Below are positions 63,950 to 64,000 of a stretch of DNA of 64,000 nt, piece after piece; position 1 is the stretch's first letter; each line of letters begins with the position of its first letter. The notes beneath the pieces are model-generated. The model searched no databases, was not told the origin of the DNA, and worked only from the letters and a program-made list of their open reading frames with translations. The stretch spans positions 62,001 through 126,000 of the forward strand of contig NZ_JBJGDW010000001.1 of the NCBI RefSeq assembly GCF_045062605.1, read 5' to 3'. The translations under genes and the position numbers were made by a program. The DNA comes from Deinococcus sp045062605. GTDB lineage: Bacteria; Deinococcota; Deinococci; Deinococcales; Deinococcaceae.

Positions 63950-64000
63950 ATGAGAGGCTGGCCCCTAAACAAATGGCACAGTTGGGACCGCAACGAGCAA
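63950..64000 (+). CDS. Start of a gene running off the right edge
   Basis: The 17 codons read MRGWPLNKWHSWDRNEQ without a stop to the window end. The only support is the hexamer at leaderless spacing. No family can be named. Confidence 0.35.
   Translation, partial: MRGWPLNKWHSWDRNEQ

Noticed and set aside
62851..63993. 380-codon minus-strand frame at the right edge
   Set aside because: Antisense to the CoA-disulfide-reductase-like gene; His/Ala/Gln-rich shadow sequence.

Overview
The window is a GC-rich bacterial chromosome segment that reads as Deinococcus. Supporting signs are an FtsZ tail ending DIPAFLRN, a bacilliredoxin-like protein (bacillithiol thiol chemistry), a T-box leader on valS, and many genes in which a TANNNT -10 hexamer sits only 5-8 bases before the start codon. 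That last pattern is the signature of leaderless mRNAs described in Deinococcus. The genes are nearly all housekeeping or genus-specific accessory genes. I see no rRNA, prophage, intact insertion sequence or CRISPR array, and one tRNA (Asp).

Layout. 1-8167: a partial Deinococcus-type gene, panB, a methyltransferase, an M20 hydrolase, an S41 protease, then accC/accB and an IclR regulator on the minus strand. 8550-15426: the division and wall cluster murG-murC-murB-ftsQ-ftsA-ftsZ, with stop/start overlaps from murG to ftsA. 15832-20408: a LivJ-type binding protein, pfkA, an rsmI operon and rlmH. 20409-25540: a 134-bp MITE-like element, a GNAT enzyme, mraY, an rRNA methyltransferase whose start lies in a repeat, a bacilliredoxin-like fusion protein and Ohr. 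25736-29528: a decayed flotillin gene, then four overlapping genes ending in a HAMP membrane protein with no output domain. 29607-37301: DUF2383, DUF2071, a marR-P450 operon, a tandem GNAT protein, asparaginase, tRNA-Asp and speA. 37399-44093: two metallophosphoesterases, a DUF3006 protein, a peroxiredoxin-like protein, accD-accA, a LapA-like protein, CutA, a cupin and a membrane protein. 44355-49676: dnaG, a second 134-bp MITE copy, gltA, tsaB, an SDR and a CBS protein. 49783-58653: a three-part S8 protease, NIF3 with a P-loop kinase, an aminotransferase, and a Nudix-valS operon behind a T-box. 59058-64000: a hydrolase with a repeat-bearing promoter, an MFS transporter, an amino-acid binding protein, a CoA-disulfide-reductase-like flavoprotein and the first codons of another gene.

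Together the genes cover envelope precursor synthesis (murG/C/B, mraY), septum formation (ftsQ/A/Z), the whole acetyl-CoA carboxylase in two separate pairs (accBC and accDA), rRNA and tRNA modification (rsmI, rlmH, tsaB), and thiol or peroxide defence (Ohr, peroxiredoxin, bacilliredoxin-like protein, CoADR-like protein). The items most worth a second look are the four-gene cassette at 26592-29528, the T-box-Nudix-valS unit, the bacilliredoxin-immunity-like fusion, and the two 134-bp elements with matching termini and 3-bp target duplications.
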